Under the pieces are notes generated by a model that worked only from the letters and a program-made list of their open reading frames with translations, did not search any database and had not been told where the DNA came from. The position numbers and the translations under genes are program-made. Shown here in pieces: positions 1-5,326 of a DNA stretch of 5,326 nt. The stretch covers positions 60,536 through 65,861 of the forward strand of contig NZ_MOMC01000021.1 of NCBI RefSeq assembly GCF_001983105.1. Reading direction: 5' to 3'. The stretch is from Pseudofrankia asymbiotica (lineage in GTDB: Bacteria > Actinomycetota > Actinomycetes > Frankiales > Frankiaceae). Within the stretch, counting starts at the first letter, position 1; every line of letters begins with the position of its first letter.

Positions 1-246
1 GCCGACGCGGTAGCGCAGCTCACGCATGTCCACCGTGCCGAGCCGCGAGCCGAACAAGTCGACCGCGCCTCCGGTCGGGAACAGCCGGCCCGCCGCGACC
101 AGCAGCAGCGTCGTCTTGCCCGCGCCGTTCGGGCCGAGCACCACCCACCGCTGACCAGCCGACACCGACCAGTTGACCTCGGACAGCAACGCCGCCCCGT
201 CGCGCCGCACAGTGACAGCCTCGAGGCACACGATCGTGTCCGCCAT
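1..246 (-). CDS. ABC transporter ATP-binding protein, YlmA/ModF-like (partial, N-terminal 82 residues)
   Basis: The gene begins with ATG at 246 and is cut by the left edge, leaving 82 codons. It reads MADTIVCLEAVTVRRDG at the start. A complete Walker A motif, GPNGAGKTT, lies at residues 38-46, preceded by the strand AGQRWVVLG. The segment LFGSRLGTVDMRELRYRVG (64-82) leads toward the Q-loop, which lies outside the window with the signature motif and Walker B. The order 'V-N-W-S-V ... G-Q-R-W-V-V-L-G-P-N-G' followed by 'G-x-V-D-x-R-E-L-R' is typical of the soluble YlmA/ModF-like ABC ATPases of Gram-positives and actinobacteria; this subfamily is recalled, not searched. It would bind and hydrolyse ATP in the cytoplasm; any membrane partner and substrate are unknown. 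An in-frame GTG at 255 is an alternative start three codons upstream. The family is firm, the subfamily less so. Confidence 0.85.
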   Translation of the reverse strand, partial: MADTIVCLEAVTVRRDGAALLSEVNWSVSAGQRWVVLGPNGAGKTTLLLVAAGRLFPTGGAVDLFGSRLGTVDMRELRYRVG

Positions 247-253
247 GGCGCTC

Positions 254-259
254 ACGTTA
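254..259 (-). promoter_or_regulatory. Candidate -10 element for the ABC ATPase gene, possibly leaderless
   Basis: On the minus strand TAACGT fits the actinobacterial -10 pattern TANNNT. It ends seven bases before the ATG at 246, so transcription from it would begin at or next to the start codon. Leaderless mRNAs are common in actinobacteria, and no good Shine-Dalgarno sequence precedes this ATG (only GAG at -7 to -5). No convincing -35 hexamer is visible. A perfect 12-bp palindrome, TCCGGCGCCGGA (267-278), lies just upstream, where an operator could sit. The call rests on spacing and a loose hexamer only. Confidence 0.3.
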
Positions 260-300
260 CCGGGCATCCGGCGCCGGACAGCCAGCAGTGGCGGTCCTCC

Positions 301-336
301 TGGCCGGCCGGCACGAGCTGGCCGGCCGGCACGAGC
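301..336 (-). terminator. Perfect 18-bp tandem duplication forming a GC-rich hairpin; possible terminator of the phosphatase gene
   Basis: The 18-mer TGGCCGGCCGGCACGAGC occurs twice in direct succession (301-318 and 319-336), one base before the TAG stop codon (338-340) when read on the plus strand. Because GCCGGCCGGC is its own reverse complement, the two copies (303-312 and 321-330) can pair as a 10-bp all-GC stem with an 8-base loop. This is directly downstream of the large gene, where a terminator is expected. There is no U-tract, but actinobacterial terminators often lack one. It could equally be a simple slippage duplication with no role. Confidence 0.4.
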
Positions 337-337
337 G

Positions 338-3300
338 CTAGCCGGCGGACGCGAGCGCCGCCGGGCCGATCTCGGCCCAGACGACCTTGCCGTCCGCGGT
401 CGGGCGGACCCCCCAGCGGTCGGCGAGCGTCGCGACCAGCTCCAGGCCGCGGCCGGCCTCCTGGTCGGCACCGGCGTGCCGGCGCCGGGGCAGCCGGCCA
501 CCGCCGTCCGCGACCTCGACCACGACCCGGTCGGTGAGCCTGCGGACCCGGGCGTCGATCGGCTGCCGGCCATGCGCGACCGCGTTGCCGACCAGCTCGG
601 ACAGGACAAGCACCGCCGTCTCCAGGGCCTCGGCCGGCAGCGACCAGTCGGCCAGCGCGGCGCGGGCCGTGGCGCGGGCCGGCGCGACGTCGGCGGCGCC
701 GCCGTCGACCGCGATCTCCACCGTCGCGCCGGGCGGCGGCGCGGCGGGCAGGCGGGCCAGCAGCAGGGCGGCATCGAACGTGAGGGCCTCGCCCACGGGG
801 CCGCCCGCTGGCGCGACGCCCGGCCGCTGGCCAGGCTCCGCGGGACCGCCGACCGGGCCGAGCACGGCCAACGCCTCATCCGCGAGCTCCGGGAGCGGCG
901 CCCCCGGGCGGGCGAGAGCGCCGGCGAGCTGGGACACCCCGGCGTCGAGCTCACGGCCGCCGGCGGCGACCAGACCGTCGGTGAACAGCGCCAGCAGCCA
1001 GTCGGGGCCGAGCCGGACGACGTACTCCTTCACGTCGTCGCGCCGGGAGCCGAGCGGCGGCCCCACCTCCATGTAGAGCCGGGAGACGAGACCATCCGGC
1101 GCGACCACCAGCGGCGGCGGATGCCCGGCGCTGGCGAGCGTCACCCGGCCGCTGTCGGCCTCGACGACCGCGTAGATACAGGTGGCGAGCTGACCGGGGA
1201 CGCCGTCCTCCGCGGCCCCTCCAGCCGCCACTGCCCCGCCAGCCGCGTCGGCCCCGCCAGCCGTGTCAGCCTCGGCGGAGGTGGCTGTGCCACCGGCTGG
1301 GACGGCACCGCCGGCCGGGTCGGCGTTGTGGACAGGGCCCGGTCCCCCGCCCGGCTGGTACTCGTCCGCGAGGTCGGCGAGCACGCCGTCGAGCAGGGTG
1401 ATCACCTCGTGGGGCGGAAGGTCCAGGCGCGCGCAGGCCCGCACCGAGGCGCGCAGCGCCTCCATCGCCGCCGCGGCCACCTCGCCGCTCGCCGCGATGT
1501 TGCCGATCACCAGCCCGGCCCGGCCGGCGCCGAGATCGACCACGTCGTACCAGTCCCAGCTCGTGTTCCCCTCGCCCGCCTGGTAGCGCGCGGCGACCGC
1601 GATACCAGCCGGCGTGAGCGCGCGCCGCGGCGCGGACCGCCGGCTGGCCGCCAGCGCGCGCGGAGCCGCGGCCGCGGCGAGCTCCGCCCGGTCGACGGCC
1701 TCGGCGGCACGCCCGGCCAGCTCGCCGAGCAGGGCCAGGTCCCGCTCGGCCAGCGGTGGGCGGTCCCCCGTCGCGGCCAGCAGCACGACCCCCACCGGCT
1801 GGCCACGGCGCAGGATCGGCGCCGCGGCCACGGTGTGCGCCCCGGCCCCGCGCGCCCAGCGCACCTCGTCCGCCGACGAGGCCGACAGCGCCTGCCTGGG
1901 CTGTTCCTCGCCGGCGGCCCCGGGGGCAGACCTGCCCGTGTCACGCAGGGTGCTCAGCCGCGGCGCGCCGGAGGTGAACGCCTGGGCGACGGTGCTGGCC
2001 GCCGGCCAGCGGACCGGCCGTGGGCTCGGCGGGCCTTCGATGCCCGCCACGGCGGCGGCCGCCACCCGCAGCAACGCGGGCATGGCGGGGGCTTCCTCCG
2101 GATCGGCGGATCCGGCGGGCGGCGCCGAGCCAATGCCGTTCCTGCCGCCCTCGCCAGGCGCACCGGGCACACCGTCGGGCACGGTGGCCGGCTCGCCGAT
2201 CCCGCGGCCGCCGGCGCCGGCGGCCGCGGGATCGGCGAGCAGGTACACCGCGCACAGGTCGGCGATCTCGCCGACGGCCGCCTCGGCGAGGGCGCGCAGA
2301 GCCCGGTCCGGGGTGACGGCCGTCGGCGCCGCCCGAGCGGCCGGGTCGGTGCCGGCGACCGCGTTCATCGCCGTGGTGACGGCGGCCAGCACCTCCAGCC
2401 TGCGGGCGGCCCGGTCGGCGTCGGCGCGCGCGGCGGCGGTGTGCTCCTGGGCGACGCGGCCGGCGGCGGCCTGCGCGAGCGCCCCTTCGAACAGCGCGGC
2501 CCGCTCGAAGGCGAGCGCGCACTGGTCGGCGAGCAGCTCCAGGTAGCCCCGCTCATCCAGGCTGAAGTCCCTGGCGGAGGGGAAGCCGAACATCAGCACG
2601 CCGGTAGGGGTGTCGCCGGTGGCCAGCGGCAGCAGCGCCCAGGCCCGGTCGTCGGAGGCGCCCACGGCCGCGACGAGGTCGGGGACGGGCCAGCGCGCGG
2701 TCAGCTCCTCACGACTGGACAGGAAGAGCGGCCGGCGGCCGCGCACCACCTCGGCGGCCGGGTGGACCGCGCCGAGGCTGATCCGCGACCAGCGCGCCGC
2801 GTACTCGGCCGAGTAGCCCTGCAGGGCGCGGAAGGTCAGCTGTTCGCGCCCGTCGTCGATGAGCGCGACGCCCCGGCCGGAGGCGCCGAGCGCCCGGCCG
2901 GCGTCCGTGATGACCGCGACCACGTCGTCGCTGGTCACGGCCCTGGCCAGGGCCGCGGTGATCCGCTGGATCTGCTCGACCCGGTCGGTCGTGACCCGGA
3001 CCCGCCCGGAGGCCGACTCGCTGGCGGCCTGGGCCGCGCGCAGCTCGGTGATGTCGGTCAGGGCACCCACCCACTCGCCGCCGCCGGCGGCCGCGAGCGC
3101 CCGCGCCGTCATGACCCGCTCCGCGCCGTCGGCGCCCACCACCCGGAACTCGGCCTCGAAGCTCTCCCGGCGCTCCACCGCGCCCTGCCAGGCGCGGCGG
3201 ACCGTGTCCCGGTCACCCGGGTGCACGGCGTCCAGCCAGCCGAGCCCGTCGGACTGGGCGCGGCGCTGGCCGGTCACCGCCCGCCAGCGCGGCATGTCGC

Positions 3301-4984
3301 CGTCGAAGGCGCCGTCCGGCCCGGCCCTCAGCACATCGGACGCGACCGCTTCGGCCAGCAGACGCAGGCGCTCACGCTCGCGCGTCGCCTCCTGCTCGGC
3401 GTCCCGGCGGCCACTCACGTCGATCGCGACGAACACCGCGCCCAGCGGCACGCCCCCGGGCCCCGCCACCGGGTACCAGCTGGCCTGCCATGTCTGGGTC
3501 GGCCCGGCCCCGCCGGTCGCGACGCTCATCTCCAGGTCGCCGACCGCCTCGCCGGAACGCAGCGCGCGGCCGAGCAGGGTGGCCAGCTCGTGGCCGATCT
3601 CTCCCAGCAGTTCGGGCGCGGTGCGGCCGATGTGGTCGGCGACCGGCCGGCCGTTCAGCCGGGCCAGCACGTCGTTGACGCGTACGTACCTGCCGGAGGC
3701 GTCATGGAACGCGAGCGCGATCGGCGCCTGGCTGAACAGCGTCTCGGCGACCGCCGCCGACGTCGGCAGCGCGCCGCCGACGGAAGCGCCCGCCGGTGGG
3801 CCGGCGGGTGGCCCCGTCTGCGCGCCTCCCTGGCCGGAGCCACCTGATGACAGACCGGACTGACCCGGCTGGCCCATGTGGCTGACTCCGCCGCCCGACA
3901 TTCCAGCCGCCGCCACGGCGGCCGCCGAGGGCGGAGCGGGAGGCGGGGGCGACGCAGGAGGCGGCGGAGGCGGGAACGGCGCTGCCGCGGGGGGCGCCGG
4001 CGTGGCCTGGCCGGCGAACGGCGCGAGCTCACCAGGCGGGTAGCTGGGCGGGGGCGGCGGCGGGGGCGTGGTGGCGAGCCCGGGTGACGCCGGGCGAGGC
4101 GCCTCGGGCCCCGCCGAGCGCGCCGACGGCTCCGCCGGGGCCGGGGCGGCCGGGAGGGCCGAGGCGGGGTGCCGGGCGGCCGGGCCGTACGAGTCCTGCC
4201 CGAATGACTGCCGCGCGGCGGGCAGGTCGCCGTAGCCGCCGGGCGCGGCGGGCTGTCCCTGGCCGGCGGGCGCCGCGACGTCGAAGCCGGCGGCGTACCC
4301 GCCGTCCTGCCCCCGGTCGTGGCCGCGGGCTTCCTGAGGGTGCTCGTACCCGGGCTCCGGGCCGCGGGCGTAGTTGCCGGGTTCGTAGCCGCCGGCGGCG
4401 TTCCCTCCCGCCGCGGCGGCACCGTAGCCACCCTGGCCGGGGCCGCCGTAGCCGCCGGCGGCGTACCCGCCGGCGTCGTAGGAGCCCTGGTCGTACTGAC
4501 TCTCGCCATACGCGCCGGGGCGGTAGGCCCCGTTCTGGTAGGGGTCGTAGGCGTTGGGGTCGTAGGCGGTAGGGGCGTAGGCGCCGTTGCTCTGCCCGCC
4601 GTTGCTGGCGGTGTCGCCACCATGGGCGCCGTTGCCGGGGGCGCCGTCGTACCCGGCCGGCGCGCCGCCGCCAGCGTCCGGGTAGGGGGAACCGGCCGGC
4701 CGGCTCGGCGGCTGCGGGAGCCCGGCGATGTGCCCCTGCTCCGGGCGGGCCGCGGCGGCGGGGGGCCAGACCGCCGACGTGCTCCAGTCCTGGCCGCCGT
4801 TCCAGTCCCGGTCGCTCCACTCCTGGCCACCGGACGGCGCCGCGGGCGGCCACGGCGCCGCGCCGGGTCGCGGGTCCGCGTCCTCAGGGGCGACGAATCC
4901 GTGTTCCGGCCAAGGCGAGGCGTACCCGCCGCCCTGGCCCGCTGGCTGGCGTCCGGACGGCTCGGCGGCAGAGGACGGCGTCAT
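338..4984 (-). CDS. PAS-PAS-GAF-GAF-SpoIIE phosphatase-RsbW-like kinase fusion with a disordered N-terminus
   Basis: The protein has 1548 residues, from ATG 4984 to TAG 338-340. Residues 1-405 are low complexity: Trp-rich (six Trp by 73), Tyr/Gly-rich (101-268), then polyproline (307-352). PAS1 spans about 412-526 (LFSQAPIALAF, then VFVAIDVSGRRDAEQE). PAS2 spans about 540-650 (WLDAVHPGDRDTV, WVGALTDITELRAAQ). GAF1 is about 668-832. GAF2 is about 862-1104, interrupted by an insertion at 916-967. The SpoIIE/PP2C-type domain (about 1126-1411) keeps D1144 in DWYD, ASAGHPPPL (1284-1292) and D1336 in FTDGL. However, N1162 replaces the Asp of the usual GDVxGHG motif and F1403 replaces the first Asp of the usual DD near the end. 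The RsbW-like ATPase (about 1425-1540) has N-box ELVGNAVAHG with N1467, D1493 in VADGGG, and GRGLELV. By family it would act on a STAS anti-anti-sigma factor in the cytoplasm. No membrane segment is evident. Related fusions include Rv1364c and OsaC. The start is supported by sustained GC3 bias, with only a weak GGGA ribosome-binding site. Confidence 0.95.
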   Translation of the reverse strand: MTPSSAAEPSGRQPAGQGGGYASPWPEHGFVAPEDADPRPGAAPWPPAAPSGGQEWSDRDWNGGQDWSTSAVWPPAAAARPEQGHIAGLPQPPSRPAGSPYPDAGGGAPAGYDGAPGNGAHGGDTASNGGQSNGAYAPTAYDPNAYDPYQNGAYRPGAYGESQYDQGSYDAGGYAAGGYGGPGQGGYGAAAAGGNAAGGYEPGNYARGPEPGYEHPQEARGHDRGQDGGYAAGFDVAAPAGQGQPAAPGGYGDLPAARQSFGQDSYGPAARHPASALPAAPAPAEPSARSAGPEAPRPASPGLATTPPPPPPPSYPPGELAPFAGQATPAPPAAAPFPPPPPPASPPPPAPPSAAAVAAAGMSGGGVSHMGQPGQSGLSSGGSGQGGAQTGPPAGPPAGASVGGALPTSAAVAETLFSQAPIALAFHDASGRYVRVNDVLARLNGRPVADHIGRTAPELLGEIGHELATLLGRALRSGEAVGDLEMSVATGGAGPTQTWQASWYPVAGPGGVPLGAVFVAIDVSGRRDAEQEATRERERLRLLAEAVASDVLRAGPDGAFDGDMPRWRAVTGQRRAQSDGLGWLDAVHPGDRDTVRRAWQGAVERRESFEAEFRVVGADGAERVMTARALAAAGGGEWVGALTDITELRAAQAASESASGRVRVTTDRVEQIQRITAALARAVTSDDVVAVITDAGRALGASGRGVALIDDGREQLTFRALQGYSAEYAARWSRISLGAVHPAAEVVRGRRPLFLSSREELTARWPVPDLVAAVGASDDRAWALLPLATGDTPTGVLMFGFPSARDFSLDERGYLELLADQCALAFERAALFEGALAQAAAGRVAQEHTAAARADADRAARRLEVLAAVTTAMNAVAGTDPAARAAPTAVTPDRALRALAEAAVGEIADLCAVYLLADPAAAGAGGRGIGEPATVPDGVPGAPGEGGRNGIGSAPPAGSADPEEAPAMPALLRVAAAAVAGIEGPPSPRPVRWPAASTVAQAFTSGAPRLSTLRDTGRSAPGAAGEEQPRQALSASSADEVRWARGAGAHTVAAAPILRRGQPVGVVLLAATGDRPPLAERDLALLGELAGRAAEAVDRAELAAAAAPRALAASRRSAPRRALTPAGIAVAARYQAGEGNTSWDWYDVVDLGAGRAGLVIGNIAASGEVAAAAMEALRASVRACARLDLPPHEVITLLDGVLADLADEYQPGGGPGPVHNADPAGGAVPAGGTATSAEADTAGGADAAGGAVAAGGAAEDGVPGQLATCIYAVVEADSGRVTLASAGHPPPLVVAPDGLVSRLYMEVGPPLGSRRDDVKEYVVRLGPDWLLALFTDGLVAAGGRELDAGVSQLAGALARPGAPLPELADEALAVLGPVGGPAEPGQRPGVAPAGGPVGEALTFDAALLLARLPAAPPPGATVEIAVDGGAADVAPARATARAALADWSLPAEALETAVLVLSELVGNAVAHGRQPIDARVRRLTDRVVVEVADGGGRLPRRRHAGADQEAGRGLELVATLADRWGVRPTADGKVVWAEIGPAALASAG
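1215..1268 (-). repeat. Three tandem 18-bp units encoding a hexapeptide repeat inside the phosphatase domain
   Basis: Units at 1215-1232, 1233-1250 and 1251-1268 share the core GCCCC(G/T)CCAGCCG. On the minus strand they encode successive A-G-G-A hexapeptides, seen in TAGGADAAGGAVAAGG (1241-1256). More diverged copies, PAGGAV and PAGGTA, precede them at 1223-1235. The repeats make up most of an Ala/Gly linker (about 1208-1264) that stretches the SpoIIE-type domain between its helical part and the strand QLATCIYAVV. Replication slippage is the likely origin, and copy number may vary between strains. Confidence 0.75.
2191..2240. repeat. Perfect 50-bp palindrome without spacer, inside the coding sequence
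   Basis: All 25 base pairs match around a centre between 2215 and 2216. The arms run outward from CCGGC|GCCGG to GCTCGCCGAT at the left end and ATCGGCGAGC at the right end. Symmetry stops at 2190/2241 (G opposite A). It encodes residues 916-931 of the large protein (LADPAAAGAGGRGIGE, 917-931 with L916). The same peptide is read from the plus strand in the matching phase. It lies at the start of a 50-residue insertion between two strands of GAF2 (CAVYLLAD and ALLRVAAAAVAG). It could extrude a cruciform or fold strongly in the mRNA. A fold-back sequencing or assembly error is a possible alternative. Confidence 0.9.
3074..3097. repeat. Imperfect 24-bp palindrome in the PAS2 coding region
   Basis: Eleven of twelve pairs match around a centre between 3085 and 3086; the one mismatch is C3079 opposite C3092. 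The outer ends are CTCGCC and CGCGAG. It encodes LAAAGGGE (630-637), just before the PAS2 strand WVGALTDITE. Runs of Ala (GCC) and Gly (GGC) codons are complementary and readily create such symmetry in high-GC genes, so this is probably a by-product of codon use. Confidence 0.45.
4448..4585 (-). repeat. Degenerate 15-bp periodic repeat encoding tyrosine every five residues
   Basis: Tyr codons fall at residues 136, 141 and 146, then 149, 154, 159, 164, 169, 174 and 179, a spacing of five residues apart from one three-residue step. At the DNA level the clearest copies are GGGGTCGTAGGCG at 4541-4553 and again at 4556-4568, with a diverged third copy at 4571-4583, all at 15-bp period. The encoded units include AYAPT, AYDPN and AYDPY. 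The flanking sequence up to residue 268 continues Tyr/Gly-rich without strict period. Confidence 0.7.
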
Positions 4985-5282
4985 GGGTCCCGATTGTCGA
5001 CGGTGGGAACATGTTGTGTGGAACCGGGCCGAACCCTATGGCCCCCGCGGGGCAGGGAACGAGTCCTCGGCGAGCGGCGAGGACGCCCAACTAGCCCGTC
5101 GGTCCACCCACGCCGCCGCCATCGGCGACCGGTTGGTCCCGATTCGCACCATCTGGTATCCGCCGTGACATCCAGGCGTCACAGTCCGCACGGCAAGCCG
5201 TCGTCGATGCGGGCAGTCCGGTGAAGTGTGAGCCTGCTGACGATGCCGCCGGAAAGCGTCGTGAACGATGCCGACGGACGCC
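4985..5282. other. 298-bp non-coding region upstream of the phosphatase-kinase gene
   Basis: No convincing gene lies here on either strand. It should hold the promoter of the large gene if that gene has its own. Structures seen are TAGGGT on the minus strand (5033-5038, a TANNNT-type -10 candidate about 50 bp before the start codon, with no good -35), a 7-bp stem with 8-base loop (GTCCTCG 5063-5069, CGAGGAC 5078-5084), the perfect palindromes CCCCGCGGGG (5043-5052) and AACATGTT (5008-5015), and GTGAC/GTCAC arms (5165-5169, 5178-5182). The 10-mer GGTCCCGATT occurs at 4986-4995 and 5135-5144. Each signal is weak alone. Confidence 0.5.
5033..5038 (-). promoter_or_regulatory. Candidate -10 element for the phosphatase-kinase gene
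   Basis: TAGGGT on the minus strand matches TANNNT. Transcription about seven bases downstream would give a leader of roughly 40 bases before ATG 4984. The region 17-19 bases upstream does not resemble TTGACA, and no SigB-type GTTT/GGGTAT pair was found. This is a weak call based on one hexamer and its position. Confidence 0.2.
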
Positions 5283-5326
5283 TCAGTGGTCGGCGTCGAC
5301 GCTCGGCATGGGCGCCGTCCAGTACC
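5283..5326 (-). CDS. C-terminal end of an unidentified gene (partial)
   Basis: Read on the minus strand from the right edge, 13 codons give YWTAPMPSVDADH followed by TGA at 5283-5285. All 13 codons end in G or C, and this bias disappears just beyond the stop, which is what a genuine gene end in this genome would look like. The mirror frame on the plus strand shares the same third positions, but its bias also collapses before any plausible start codon with a ribosome-binding site. The family cannot be told from 13 residues. If real, it is co-directional with the phosphatase gene, 298 bp upstream. Confidence 0.4.
   Translation of the reverse strand, partial: YWTAPMPSVDADH

Noticed and set aside
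20..229. A 69-codon minus-strand open frame near the left edge
   Set aside because: It is out of frame with the Walker A-containing ABC ATPase frame that covers the same bases.
173..3847. A 1224-codon open frame on the plus strand antisense to most of the phosphatase-kinase gene
   Set aside because: Its first codon positions pair with third positions of the minus-strand gene, so its openness follows from that gene's G/C bias. The translation is Arg/Gly/Ala-rich with no domain and it also runs through the ABC ATPase gene start. The minus frame has five recognisable domains.
3899..3901. M362 as the true start of the large protein, omitting the low-complexity tail
   Set aside because: No Shine-Dalgarno sequence precedes it, and the upstream frame stays open for 361 codons with coding-type third-position bias and patterned composition.
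3655..4830. A 391-codon minus-strand frame rich in Arg, Pro and Thr
   Set aside because: It is a shifted reading of the low-complexity N-terminus of the real gene. A frameshift in the large gene is not needed, because its main frame stays open with consistent third-position bias.
5008..5015. AACATGTT as a possible LexA (SOS) box
   Set aside because: The actinobacterial box needs GAAC and GTTC separated by four bases; here the half sites are two bases apart and the right one lacks the final C.
5165..5182. GTGAC-N8-GTCAC as a possible Crp site
   Set aside because: Crp sites need TGTGA and TCACA separated by six bases. Here GTGA and TCAC are separated by ten. It remains only a short inverted repeat.
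4319..5224. A 301-codon plus-strand open frame over the N-terminal coding region and upstream gap
   Set aside because: It has Val/Gly/Arg-rich composition with no recognisable domain, no clear ribosome-binding site, and lies mostly opposite the Tyr/Gly-rich tail.
5243..5326. A possible plus-strand gene starting at ATG 5243 or GTG 5261 (GGAAAG four bases upstream of the GTG)
   Set aside because: Its third-position G/C content is much lower than in real genes here, while the opposing minus frame ending at 5283 has G or C in every codon.

Overview
The window is about three-quarters G+C. Its real reading frames show very strong G/C bias at third codon positions, typical of a high-GC actinomycete. 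The multidomain sensor-phosphatase-kinase and the Ala/Gly/Pro-rich linkers suggest a Frankia-like genus. That genus guess is inference from style; no marker gene is present.

Layout. All supported genes lie on the minus strand. The last 44 bases (5283-5326) look like the final 13 codons and stop of an unidentified gene. A 298-bp non-coding stretch follows (4985-5282), with only weak candidate control signals. One gene (338-4984) then fills most of the window. It encodes a 1548-residue protein of the SpoIIE/RsbU-type phosphatase family. In order it has a disordered Trp-, Tyr-, Gly- and Pro-rich N-terminus (about 1-405), two PAS domains, two GAF domains, a SpoIIE/PP2C-type domain and a C-terminal RsbW-like ATPase/kinase domain. 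After a 91-bp gap holding a perfect 18-bp tandem duplication able to form a GC-rich hairpin, a second minus-strand gene begins at 246 and runs off the left edge. It is the N-terminal third or so of an ABC ATPase of the YlmA/ModF-like type, with a clear Walker A.

How the parts fit. The large protein looks like a one-piece partner-switching regulator. The PAS and GAF domains would sense a signal, and the phosphatase and kinase modules would act in opposite directions on a STAS-domain anti-anti-sigma factor. No STAS protein, sigma factor or other partner is encoded here. The ABC ATPase shows no functional link beyond shared strand.

Main oddities. (1) A perfect 50-bp spacerless palindrome (2191-2240) lies inside the coding sequence, in a loop insertion of the second GAF domain. 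(2) The SpoIIE-type domain lacks two of four expected metal-binding acidic residues (Asn at 1162, Phe at 1403), so it may be a pseudophosphatase. (3) Tyrosines recur every five residues in the N-terminal tail. (4) Several in-frame short tandem repeats have expanded the linkers. No RNA gene, CRISPR array, insertion sequence or phage element was seen.
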